64,000 nucleotides of DNA. Source: Candidatus Latescibacterota bacterium. GTDB taxonomy: Bacteria > Latescibacterota > UBA2968 > UBA8231. The position numbers and the translations under genes were made by a program. How positions within the stretch are numbered: position 1 is the first letter of the stretch; every line of letters starts with the position of its first letter. Location of the stretch: contig JAJEGS010000036.1 of the NCBI GenBank assembly GCA_022819745.1, positions 124,001-188,000 on the forward strand, given 5' to 3'. The notes under the pieces were generated by a model. It saw only the letters and a program-made list of their open reading frames with translations, was not told where the DNA came from and did no database searches. Positions 8,024 to 16,561 of the stretch are shown piece after piece.

Positions 8024-8902
8024 ATGACAAGATGGATTATAGGGGCAATGTTGCTCGGCGCGGCGCACGTGGGTGCGGTGGATTTTTACGCGCACTGGGC
8101 CGATGGGAAGGCCGAGATTTCTAGCTACGAGGTGGTTCAGCCGCGCTACGGCGAGCTGCGGCAGGGATACGGGGTGATGATTTTCGTGACCGAGAGCCTG
8201 CATCGGCAGACCTTTATCAAGGCCGATCTACCGACGCCAGAGGCCGACCAATTCTACGCGCTCAAGCTCAACCACATCCTCAACTTTACGACCGGGATCT
8301 ACGACTATTCGGTGATGACCTCGGTTTTCAGCCAAGTGGCGGGCGAGCGGCATCCCTTTGAGCTGCGGCGCATTTCGTTCAGCGCGCAAGAGTGGTGCGG
8401 GCAGGTTTTTGACGAGGCCCTGTTCCGCAACGGGCAGATCAACGGACACATCAGTAGCTATTTTGCCAGCGAAGGCCGGGGGGCCTATCAGCTAAAGCAG
8501 CCCGAGCACTTTGCCAGCGAGGATCATCTGCTGATCCGCATCCGGGAGTTGCAAGGGCCGTTTATGGCACTGGGCGAGATTCAAGAGATGGAGATGCTGC
8601 CGAGCTTTTGGCAGCTTCGGCAGGCGCATCAACCTCATGCGACCGTGGCCGGGCGGATTCACAAGGCCGCCGAGGAGCAGATCGAGACGGCAGCCGGTGC
8701 GCTAGCCAGCGTGCGGTGGGAACTGCACATCGGCCAGCGGCAGCGGACGTTGTGGACGGAAAGGGCCTATCCGCATCGGATTGTGCGCTGGGAGGACGGC
8801 GATGGCGGACGCGGCGAATTAATGCAGACGATCCGGGTGCCCTACTGGCAGTTGCAGGCCGGCGCAGACGAGGTGTACCGGCGGAAGTTGGGTATTCCTT
8901 AA
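8024..8902 (+). CDS. Secreted protein of unknown function
   Basis: A 292-residue protein with an apparent signal peptide (MTRWIIGAMLLGAAHVGA) and a purine-rich ribosome-binding site (AGAGGCAG). The mature part has conserved-looking blocks: YGELRQGYGVMIFVTE, TGIYDYSVMTSVF, and SAQEWCGQVF with a single Cys. These suggest a known but uncharacterised exported family; I cannot give a function. The last 146 bases are repeated at 9610-9756 beyond the higBA module, so its neighbourhood has been rearranged. It stands alone between the feo genes and the toxin-antitoxin pair. Confidence 0.75.
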   Translation: MTRWIIGAMLLGAAHVGAVDFYAHWADGKAEISSYEVVQPRYGELRQGYGVMIFVTESLHRQTFIKADLPTPEADQFYALKLNHILNFTTGIYDYSVMTSVFSQVAGERHPFELRRISFSAQEWCGQVFDEALFRNGQINGHISSYFASEGRGAYQLKQPEHFASEDHLLIRIRELQGPFMALGEIQEMEMLPSFWQLRQAHQPHATVAGRIHKAAEEQIETAAGALASVRWELHIGQRQRTLWTERAYPHRIVRWEDGDGGRGELMQTIRVPYWQLQAGADEVYRRKLGIP

Positions 8903-8968
8903 ATTCCCTTCCATTTCCTTTAGCACGGCCTCGCAGTTGGCACATGCTTCTTCCATGGTCGGGTGGTC
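8903..8968 (-). pseudogene. 3' remnant of a fifth TMTC/TPR gene
   Basis: Read on the minus strand, this stretch encodes DHPTMEEACANCEAVLKEME, which lines up residue for residue with the C-terminal tail of the four TMTC paralogues nearby (for example DPTMKGVRANRDALLEAMG). Only about 22 codons remain, and there is no stop at the expected position. It directly abuts the stop of the secreted-protein gene, just as the intact TMTC gene at 9770 sits close to the second copy of that gene's end. Confidence 0.7.
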
Positions 8969-8991
8969 AAGCGGAGGTACTATGCCTAGCG

Positions 8992-9291
8992 TTAGACCGT
9001 ATGTACCCGAACTTCTAGATCCAGTCTGTCGGCTAAATTTTCCCGGGTCGTTTCAAGATCATAACGGGCTTGGAGATTCATCCAGAATTGTGCTTCCATG
9101 CTAAAAAAGTGTCCCAGCCGTAAGGCCGTATCTGCCGTGATGCCCCGCTTCCCGTGTACAATTTCACTAATGCGACGTGGCGGCACACCGATTGCCTGAG
9201 CCAAATGATATTGACTCATCTGCATAGGCTTGAGAAAATCCTCTAACAGAATTTCACCCGGATGGATTGGCGGAAAGTCTCGCTTAGTCAT
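8992..9291 (-). CDS. higA: HigA-family antitoxin (XRE/HTH)
   Basis: A 99-residue protein with the HigA opening HPGEILLEDFLKPMQMS, a helix-turn-helix (YHLAQAIGVPPRRISEIVHGKRGIT) and the closing LGHFFSMEAQFWMNLQARYDLE. It neutralises HigB and represses the operon. It lies nine bases after the toxin gene and has GGAG before its ATG. The toxin-first order is typical of higBA. Confidence 0.93.
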   Translation of the reverse strand: MTKRDFPPIHPGEILLEDFLKPMQMSQYHLAQAIGVPPRRISEIVHGKRGITADTALRLGHFFSMEAQFWMNLQARYDLETTRENLADRLDLEVRVHTV

Positions 9292-9300
9292 TGTATCTCC

Positions 9301-9582
9301 TCAGTGATAATCAACGATTTCGACTTCAAAAACATTATTGTCGCGCCACACAAAGCACACACGCCACTGGTCGTTCACGCGAATGCTATGCTGTCCTTGT
9401 CGATCACCAGTCAACGTTTCAAGTCGGTTGCCAGGCGGTATGCGTAGGGTCTCAAAAGCCGTGGCAGCGTTAAGTTGCTCCAGCTTGCGTGCAGCTACTC
9501 GTTGAATATTCTGTGGCAATTTGCGGGAAAATTGGCCGTGAAAAATTTTCTCGGTTTCCTTGTCCCTAAAGGATTTGATCAT
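9301..9582 (-). CDS. higB: HigB-family toxin (RelE fold, ribosome-dependent mRNA interferase)
   Basis: A 93-residue protein of the plasmid-maintenance killer family, beginning IKSFRDKETEKIFHGQFSRK. The central PPGNRLETLTGDRQGQHSI and closing NDQWRVCFVW then VEIVDYH are family hallmarks. It cleaves mRNA on the ribosome when not held by HigA. It is first in a two-gene unit with higA. The pair lies between two copies of the 3' end of the secreted-protein gene, so it probably arrived by insertion or recombination. Confidence 0.93.
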   Translation of the reverse strand: MIKSFRDKETEKIFHGQFSRKLPQNIQRVAARKLEQLNAATAFETLRIPPGNRLETLTGDRQGQHSIRVNDQWRVCFVWRDNNVFEVEIVDYH

Positions 9583-9609
9583 ACATCAATATAACGGCTT
9601 TCGTTAATG

Positions 9610-9756
9610 ACGGAAGATGCCTATCCGCATCGGATTGTGCGCTGGGAGGACGGCGATGGCGGACGCGGCGAATTGATGCGGACGATGCGGGTGCCCTACT
9701 GGCAGTTGCAGGCCGGCGCAGACGAGGTGTACCGGCGGAAGTTGGGTATTCCCTGA
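9610..9756 (+). pseudogene. Duplicated 3' fragment of the secreted-protein gene
   Basis: About 147 bases repeat 8755-8901 with only a few differences, including the codons for AYPHRIVRWEDGDGGRGELM, and end in an in-frame stop. There is no start or upstream part of the gene. The fragment sits just before the convergent end of the first TMTC gene and marks the far side of the higBA insertion. Confidence 0.85.
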
Positions 9757-9769
9757 GAAGTAGCTCTCA

Positions 9770-11854
9770 TCACTCGACATTCCCTCCCATCGCCTCTAAC
9801 AGAGCGTCGCGATTGGCACGTACGCCTTTCATGGTCGGATCGAGGGAGAGCGCTTGGTCAAAGCTGCGCATTGCCTCGTCGTTCCTACCCAAGAGGAAGA
9901 GGGCAACACCCATGTCGCCATAGGCTAATGCGTCGGTAGGATCAATGTCGATGATCTGCTGATAGAGCTTCAGCATCTCGTCGTAGCGCTGCTGTTTGAA
10001 CCGTATCTTGGCTAGGGCATAGAGAGCCTCGATATGGCTCGGATTGAGCGCAATGGCGCGACTCAGGTGGATTTCGGCCTCCTCAAAGCGTTCCAGCGCA
10101 ACGAACGTGATGCCGAGGTTGACATGGGCCTCAAAGGAATCTGAGTCTTGATCTACCACGACGCGGGCCACCTCAAGGGCTTCCTCATACCGTCCCTGCT
10201 TATACAGGGCGTCGCCTAAGTTGAGATGGGCATCCCTTGCCTGCGGATTGAGCGCGATAGCGCGGCGCAGGTGAGTTTCGGCCTCCTCAAAGCGTCCCAG
10301 CGAATTGAGAATCACGCCGAGATTGACATGGGCCTTAAAGGAATCTGGGTCTTGCTCCACGGCGACACGAGCGACCTCAAGGGCTTCCTCATACCGGCCC
10401 TGCTTATACAGGGCATCACCTAAGTTGAGATGGGCATCCCTTGCCTGCGGATTGAGCGCGATGGCGCGGCGTAGGTGGCTTTCCGCTGCCTCCAAGCGAC
10501 CCAGTTCACTGAGAACCCCGCCGAGGTTGGTATGAGCCTTAAAGGAATCTGGGGCTTGCTCCACGGCAACGCGGGCGACTTCAAGGGACTCCTCATACCG
10601 TTCCTGATCATACAGAGCCTTGCCTAAGTTGAGATGGGCATTCGCTGCCTGCGGATTGAGCGCGATGATGTGGCGATTGAAAATTTCGTCGTCCCGATAA
10701 ATGCTTGCCTGACGCCAAGTCAGCAGCCCCAACAAAATCAACACCACCGCCGCACCACCCAGCGCACCCTGTTGCCACAAACCGGACAGGCGACGCACGC
10801 CATAAGTGGCCGAGCCGAGGACGACAGCCATGACCCCGATACCAGCCAGATACTGAAAGCGGTCGGCGACAAAAGCGTATTCCATATAGCCGTAATCGAC
10901 AAAGCCCAAAACTGGCGACACCGTAACCGCAAAAAACGATGCTCCAGCCAGCGGTCCGCGCCCAATCCGATGTCGAAAGCACCAGAGGGCTACCGCTAGC
11001 GCGACAGCGGCGATAAGATACCCCCACAGATCCCCGACGCGAATATCCCAACGCGGGTAGATGACAGCCAACTCAGACGGCCACAGCAGTTTGTCGGCAT
11101 AAAACCACAAGGCGCGAGCGGCAATGAGCATACGTTCGGCTAAGGAGTAGTCAAAAGACGTAGTTGTCCCAGACCGGTAAAACGACAAGTCGCCGAGGAC
11201 GATGACCAATCCTACTGCGAAGAACGGCACCACCCGCCACAGATCCGTCGCGGTCACGCGGCCTTGTTTCCACCAATGATAGATCAAAAGCGCCGCTGGC
11301 AGCGTAACCACGATAGACTTGCTCAGCAGCCCCATCGCGTACAACACCAGCGACCCCACATACCATCGCGGCTTCGGCTGCTCGACAAAGCGCAGCCACG
11401 CCAGTACCGCTGCAAGGTAAAACAGACCTGACAGCACATCCTTGCGCTCAATGACCCAAGCGACCGATTCTACATGCAGCGGGTGTACCGCAAACACGGC
11501 GGCCACCATCCACGCGCCGGGTACCGCCAATCGCCGCAGGAGATGCCACACTAGCAGCGTATTCACCAAGTGCAGCAGTACGTTGACGATGTGGTAACCC
11601 GTCGGGGCAAACCCCCACAACTTGTGCTCCAGCCAGAAGGTCGTATAGACCAGCGGCCAGTAGTGATCCTCTGCTTCGATCGCGCTCGGAGAAAACCAGA
11701 TTTGCCACAGACCCGATACGTCCCGCACTGGATCGACCTTGATACATAGATTGTCATCCCAGACGAAGCCACCCCACAGCATCGCCGGTAGGTAGAAGAC
11801 AACCACCAGCAAGCCGAGCGCGAGAAGAGCCAGCATGTCCTGCCGCGAAGTCAC
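9770..11854 (-). CDS. TMTC-type membrane glycosyltransferase-like protein with TPR tail, copy 1
   Basis: A 694-residue protein. About ten membrane helices occupy residues 8-390 and about eight or nine TPRs fill residues 395-690. Family hallmarks are the first-loop acidic pair WDDN (32-35), HIVNVLLHLVNTLL, and VHPLHVESVAWVIERKDVL. This matches the TMTC/DUF1736 group (CAZy GT105), GT-C enzymes that in animals O-mannosylate extracellular protein domains using a lipid-linked sugar. It starts with GTG overlapping the upstream stop by four bases (GTGA). It lacks the charged leader of its three paralogues: homology begins at SRQD. Bacterial substrates are unknown. Confidence 0.8.
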   Translation of the reverse strand: MTSRQDMLALLALGLLVVVFYLPAMLWGGFVWDDNLCIKVDPVRDVSGLWQIWFSPSAIEAEDHYWPLVYTTFWLEHKLWGFAPTGYHIVNVLLHLVNTLLVWHLLRRLAVPGAWMVAAVFAVHPLHVESVAWVIERKDVLSGLFYLAAVLAWLRFVEQPKPRWYVGSLVLYAMGLLSKSIVVTLPAALLIYHWWKQGRVTATDLWRVVPFFAVGLVIVLGDLSFYRSGTTTSFDYSLAERMLIAARALWFYADKLLWPSELAVIYPRWDIRVGDLWGYLIAAVALAVALWCFRHRIGRGPLAGASFFAVTVSPVLGFVDYGYMEYAFVADRFQYLAGIGVMAVVLGSATYGVRRLSGLWQQGALGGAAVVLILLGLLTWRQASIYRDDEIFNRHIIALNPQAANAHLNLGKALYDQERYEESLEVARVAVEQAPDSFKAHTNLGGVLSELGRLEAAESHLRRAIALNPQARDAHLNLGDALYKQGRYEEALEVARVAVEQDPDSFKAHVNLGVILNSLGRFEEAETHLRRAIALNPQARDAHLNLGDALYKQGRYEEALEVARVVVDQDSDSFEAHVNLGITFVALERFEEAEIHLSRAIALNPSHIEALYALAKIRFKQQRYDEMLKLYQQIIDIDPTDALAYGDMGVALFLLGRNDEAMRSFDQALSLDPTMKGVRANRDALLEAMGGNVE
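10009..10620 (-). repeat. Three 204-bp units (two TPRs each) within copy 1
   Basis: The words for AHLNLGDALYKQGRYEEALE recur at 204-bp steps, with boundaries near 10213, 10417 and 10621. Each unit encodes two 34-residue TPRs. The units are far more alike than TPRs in general, showing recent internal amplification. The third TMTC copy has the same 204-bp spacing around 14700, 14905 and 15110. Confidence 0.8.
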
Positions 11855-14088
11855 TCGACATTCCCTCCCATTGCCTCTAGCAGAGCGTCGCGATTGGCAC
11901 GCACGCCTTTCATGGCTGGGTCGAGGGAAAGTGCTTGGTCAAAACTTCGCATTGCCTCGTCGTTCCTACCCAAGAGGAAGAGGGCAACACCCATGTCGCC
12001 ATAGGCCACTGCGTCGGTAGGATTGATGTCGATGACCTGCTGATAGAGCTTCAGCATCTCGTCGTAGCGCTGCTGTTTGAACCGTATCTTGGCTAGGGCA
12101 TAGAGAGTCTCCGTATGGCTCGGATTGAGTTCAATGGCTCGACTCAAGTGGGTTTCCGCCTCCTCAAAGCGTTCCAACTTATTGAGCACCATGCCGAGCT
12201 TGGAATGTGCCAGTGCGTCGTCTAGGCCCTGTTCTATGGCGACGCGATACGCATCGACAGCTTCCTCGTGCCGACCCTGATTATGCAGTGCCTCACCTAA
12301 GTTGAAGTGGGCCTTCCGTGCCTGTGGGTTGAGCGCGATGGTGCGGCGCAGATGAGTTTCGGCCTCCTCAAAGCGGCCCAACTCGACGAGAATCGCGCCG
12401 AGGAGGCCATGGGGCGCAAAGGAATCTGGGTGTTGCTCTACCGCGGCGCGGGCAACATCGAGGGCTTCCTCATATCGGCCCTGATTGTATAGAAGATCGC
12501 TTAGGTTGAGGCGGGTACTATGTGTCTCCGAGTTGAGCTCAATGGCGCGGCGCAGGTGGGTTTCGGCCTCCTCAAAGCGACTCAACTCGACGAGAATCAA
12601 GCCAAGGGTGACATGGGCTCTGAAGTAATCTGGGCGTTGCTCTACCGCGATGAGGGCGGGCTCGAGTGCTTCCTCATCGCGGTCCTGATCATACAGGGCC
12701 TTGGCTAAGTGGCGGTGGGCATTCCGTGCCTCGGGGTTAAGCTCGATGATATGGCGATTGAGGATTTCTTCGTCCTTCCAGATGTTCGCCTGCCGCCAAG
12801 TTAGCAGCCCCAGCACAACGATTGTCACCGTCGCAACACCCAGCGCACCCTTTTGCCACAAGTCTGGCAGGCAACGCACGCCATAAGCAGCCGCTCCGAT
12901 GACGACGGCTAGGACCCCAATACCAGCGAGGTACTGAAAGCGGTCGGCGACAAACGCATAGTTCATATAGCCGTAATCGATGAAACCCAAAATCGGCGAC
13001 AGCGTGATCGCAAAAAACAACGCCCCAGCCAGCGGTCCGCGCCCAATCCGCGACCGGAAGTGCCATAAGGCCAGCACCAGCGCGATAGCGGCGATGAGAT
13101 ACCCCCAAGCCAACGGATCCGCGACGCGGATATCCCAACGTGAGTAGATGACAGCCAACTCAGACGGCCACAGCAATTTCCCCGCATAGAACCACAAGGC
13201 ACGGGAGGCGATGAGTGCACGTTCGATTAACGAGTAGTCAAGAGACGTAGATGACTCAGACCGGTAAAACGACAAGTCGCCGAGCACGATGACCAATCCT
13301 ACTGCGAAGAACGGCACCAACCGCAATAGATCCGTCGAGGTCACCCGGCCTTGTTTCCACCAATGCCAGATCAAAAGCACCGCTGGCAGCGTAACTACGA
13401 TGGACTTGCTCAGCAGACCTGCCGCGTATAATACCAGCGACCCCACATACCATCGCGGATTCGGCCGCTCCACAAAGCGCATCCACGCCAGCACTGCCCC
13501 AAGGTAGAACAGACCCGACAGCACATCCTTGCGCTCAATGATCCAAGCGACCGATTCTACATGCAGCGGATGCACGGCAAACACTGCAGCCACCATCCAC
13601 GCGCCGGGCACCGCCAACCGCCGCAGTAGATGCCACAACAGCAGCGTATTCACTAGGTGCAGCAGCACGTTGACGATGTGATAGCCGATCGGGTCGAACC
13701 CCCATAGTTTGTGCTCCAGCCAGAACATCGTATAAACCAGTGGCCAGTAGTGATTCTCTGCTTCAATAGCACTCGGAGAAAACCAGATTTGTTGCAAACC
13801 CGATACTTCCCGCACCGGATCGACCTTGATACATAGATTATCGTCCCAGACGAAGCCGCCCCACAGTATTGCCGGCAGGTAGCTGATGATTACCAGCAGG
13901 CCGAGTGCGAAAAACGCCAGTGCGTCCTGCCGCGAATAGGAGGTCGCTACTGTTAGGGACGATGCGGTTTCAGCCGTCTGTGGGGCTTTTGCGTCGTCGC
14001 GAGCCGCCTGCCTACGCTCTTGCCGCGTGGGCTTGGATGGAGCCGATTGTTGGCGCGGCGTCTTGTCCGTCGATTTTCTTTTAGCCAT
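11851..14088 (-). CDS. TMTC-type membrane glycosyltransferase-like protein with TPR tail, copy 2
   Basis: A 745-residue paralogue of copy 1. A Lys/Arg-rich cytoplasmic leader (residues 1-50, KPTRQERRQAARDDAKA) precedes about ten membrane helices and eight to nine TPRs. The acidic pair is WDDN (81-84), and VHPLHVESVAWIIERKDVL is intact, so the GT-C active-site features are kept. The C-terminus is nearly identical to copy 1. A 59-bp spacer upstream resembles the one between copies 3 and 4, showing that gene plus spacer was duplicated as a unit. Catalysis is inferred from the family. Confidence 0.8.
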   Translation of the reverse strand: MAKRKSTDKTPRQQSAPSKPTRQERRQAARDDAKAPQTAETASSLTVATSYSRQDALAFFALGLLVIISYLPAILWGGFVWDDNLCIKVDPVREVSGLQQIWFSPSAIEAENHYWPLVYTMFWLEHKLWGFDPIGYHIVNVLLHLVNTLLLWHLLRRLAVPGAWMVAAVFAVHPLHVESVAWIIERKDVLSGLFYLGAVLAWMRFVERPNPRWYVGSLVLYAAGLLSKSIVVTLPAVLLIWHWWKQGRVTSTDLLRLVPFFAVGLVIVLGDLSFYRSESSTSLDYSLIERALIASRALWFYAGKLLWPSELAVIYSRWDIRVADPLAWGYLIAAIALVLALWHFRSRIGRGPLAGALFFAITLSPILGFIDYGYMNYAFVADRFQYLAGIGVLAVVIGAAAYGVRCLPDLWQKGALGVATVTIVVLGLLTWRQANIWKDEEILNRHIIELNPEARNAHRHLAKALYDQDRDEEALEPALIAVEQRPDYFRAHVTLGLILVELSRFEEAETHLRRAIELNSETHSTRLNLSDLLYNQGRYEEALDVARAAVEQHPDSFAPHGLLGAILVELGRFEEAETHLRRTIALNPQARKAHFNLGEALHNQGRHEEAVDAYRVAIEQGLDDALAHSKLGMVLNKLERFEEAETHLSRAIELNPSHTETLYALAKIRFKQQRYDEMLKLYQQVIDINPTDAVAYGDMGVALFLLGRNDEAMRSFDQALSLDPAMKGVRANRDALLEAMGGNVE

Positions 14089-14147
14089 TTATCTTCCGGT
14101 ATCACTCGAGGTTTTTGGATCAGCTAATGTGCATTGCAATGTCGAAG

Positions 14148-16502
14148 TCACTCGGCATTTCCTTTAATCGCCTCTAGCACCGCCTCGCGGTTGGCACGCG
14201 CGCTTGCCAAGGTCGGGTCTAGGGAAAGTGCTTGGTCGAAGTGTTGCAGCGCCTTGTCGATGCTGCCCAAAAAGGCGAGGGCGATGCCCATGTTGCTATA
14301 GGTTGCTGCGTCGTCAGGGTGAAGGGCAATGAGCCGCTGAAAAAGTTCCAGCGACTCGTCATAGCGCTGCTGCTCTAACCGCAGATGGGCTAGCCTACGA
14401 ATAGCCTTCGTGTGATGTGGGTCTATTTCAAAGGAGCGCATGTAGTATTCCGCCGCCTCGGGTTGCCCATTGTCCTGCGCTGTCATCCCCATGAGAAAAT
14501 ATAACTCGGCTGCTTGCGGCGAGTCCGGGTTCAACGCCGCCGCCTGCGCGAAAACATCAACCGCCTCTCCGTAGCGTCCCTGCGCAGCTAGAATCGCGCC
14601 GAGATTGACATGGGCCTCAAAGTGGTTTGGATCTTGCTCTAGCGCGACGTGGGTTGCCGCAAGCGCTTCCTCGTAGCGTCCCTGCTTGTACAGAGCATCA
14701 CCTAAGTGCAGGTGGGCGTCCTGTGCTTGCGGATGGAGCACGAGCGCGCGGTGCAGGTGGGTCTCTGCTTCCTCATACCGTCCCAGCGCATTGAGAACCA
14801 AGCCGAGGTCGGCATAGGTCTTATAGTAGTTTGGGCGTTGCTCTACGGCGACGCGGGTTGCCGCAAGGGCTTCCTCGTAGCGTCCCTGCTTGTACAGGGC
14901 ATCGCCTAAGTGCAGGTGGGCATACCATCCCTGCAAGTGGAGCGTGATGGCGCGGCGCAGGTGGGTCTCCGCTTCTTCAAAGCGTCCCAGCGCATTGAGA
15001 ATCGCGCCGAGGGTGGCATGGGTATTGTAGTAATCCGGGCGTTGCTCTACGGCGACGCGGGCGGCCTCAAGGGCTTCTGCATATCGTTCCTGCCTGTACA
15101 GAGCCTTGCTTAAGCTGAGGTGGGCATCCCGCGCCTGCGGGTTGAGTGTGACGACGTGACGCCAGAGGGTTTCTTTGTTCCGCCAGATGCTTGCCTGCTG
15201 CCACGTCAACATCCCCAGCACAACTAGAGCCAACGCCGCAACGCCTAACGCGCCCTTTTGCCACAAGTCCGATAGGCAGCCGACACCATAAGCTGCCGCA
15301 CCAATGACGACGGCCATAACTCCGATACCAGCGAGATACTGAAAGCGATCGGCGACAAAAGCATATTCCATATAGCCGTAATCGACAAAGCCCAAAATCG
15401 GCAACAACGTGACCGCAAAAAACAACGCTCCAGCCAGCGGTCCGCGCCCAAGCTGCGGTCGGAAGTGCCAAAGGGCCAGCGCCAGTGCGACAGCGGTAAT
15501 GAGATACCCCCAAGCCAGCGGGTCGCCGACGCGGATGTCCCAAAGCGGATAGATGATGGCCAAATCCGACGGCCACAGCAGCTTCCCCGCGTAAAACCAC
15601 AGAGCGCGAGCGGCGATAAGCGTCCGTTCGGTGAATGAGTAGCCGAGAGACAGAGGTTCCACAGACCGAGAAAACGACAAGTCGCCGACCGTGATGACCA
15701 ACCCCACTACACAAAACGGCACGAGCCGCAACAGGTCGCTTGAAGTCACGCGGCCCTGTTTCCACCAATGCCAGATCAAAAGGGCCGCCGGCAGCGTAAC
15801 CACGATGGACTTGCTCAGCAGACCCGCCGCATACAACGCTAGGGAACACACATACCGTCGAGGATTTGGCTGCTCCACAAAACGGATCCACGCTAGGGCC
15901 GCCGCAAGGTAGAACAGACCCGAAAGCACATCCTTGCGCTCAATGATCCAAGCGACCGATTCCACATGCAGCGGATGCACGGCAAATACCGCGGCCACCA
16001 TCCACGCGCCGGGCACGGCCAACCGACGTAAGAGGTGCCACAAAAGCAGCGTATTCGCTAGATGCAATAGCACGTTGACGATGTGATAGCCCTCCGGAGC
16101 AAATCCCCATAGCTTGTGCTCCAGCCAGAAAGTCGTATAAACCAGTGGCCAATAGTGGGCCTCCGGGGTATCGTCCATTGTATAGGCTTCACCGGACCAT
16201 AGACGCCAGAGGCCAGACCAGTCTGGAACAGCTTGGGATAATGTCAATATCCTGTCGTCCCAGACGAAGCCACCCCACAACATCGCCGGCAGATAGCTGA
16301 CCACTATCAGCAGGCCGAGCGCGACAAGGGCTAGCACGTCCTGCCGCGAGTAGGATGTCGCTGCTGTTAGAGGCGATGTGGTATCAACCGTCCGCTGGAC
16401 TTTTGCGTCGTCACGAGCCGACTGCCTGCGGTCCTGCCGCGTGGGATTGGATGGAGTAGAGCGTTGGCGCGGCGTCTTATCCGTCGATCTTCTCTTAGCC
16501 AT
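14148..16502 (-). CDS. TMTC-type membrane glycosyltransferase-like protein with TPR tail, copy 3
   Basis: A 784-residue paralogue with the charged leader, WDDR in the first loop, VHPLHVESVAWIIERKDVL and a longer TPR tail with about ten repeats. It has an extra element, VDVFAQAAALNPDSPQAAELYF, also found in copy 4 but not in copies 1 and 2. Copies 3-4 and 1-2 therefore form two sub-pairs. In the first loop the insert QAVPDWSGLWRLWSGEAYTM replaces the KVDPVRDVSG segment of copies 1-2, which could alter acceptor or donor choice (inference). Confidence 0.8.
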   Translation of the reverse strand: MAKRRSTDKTPRQRSTPSNPTRQDRRQSARDDAKVQRTVDTTSPLTAATSYSRQDVLALVALGLLIVVSYLPAMLWGGFVWDDRILTLSQAVPDWSGLWRLWSGEAYTMDDTPEAHYWPLVYTTFWLEHKLWGFAPEGYHIVNVLLHLANTLLLWHLLRRLAVPGAWMVAAVFAVHPLHVESVAWIIERKDVLSGLFYLAAALAWIRFVEQPNPRRYVCSLALYAAGLLSKSIVVTLPAALLIWHWWKQGRVTSSDLLRLVPFCVVGLVITVGDLSFSRSVEPLSLGYSFTERTLIAARALWFYAGKLLWPSDLAIIYPLWDIRVGDPLAWGYLITAVALALALWHFRPQLGRGPLAGALFFAVTLLPILGFVDYGYMEYAFVADRFQYLAGIGVMAVVIGAAAYGVGCLSDLWQKGALGVAALALVVLGMLTWQQASIWRNKETLWRHVVTLNPQARDAHLSLSKALYRQERYAEALEAARVAVEQRPDYYNTHATLGAILNALGRFEEAETHLRRAITLHLQGWYAHLHLGDALYKQGRYEEALAATRVAVEQRPNYYKTYADLGLVLNALGRYEEAETHLHRALVLHPQAQDAHLHLGDALYKQGRYEEALAATHVALEQDPNHFEAHVNLGAILAAQGRYGEAVDVFAQAAALNPDSPQAAELYFLMGMTAQDNGQPEAAEYYMRSFEIDPHHTKAIRRLAHLRLEQQRYDESLELFQRLIALHPDDAATYSNMGIALAFLGSIDKALQHFDQALSLDPTLASARANREAVLEAIKGNAE

Positions 16503-16561
16503 TTATCTACCGGAACCACCCGAGGTTTTTGCGACCGATAACGAGCATCGCAAAGTCGAAG

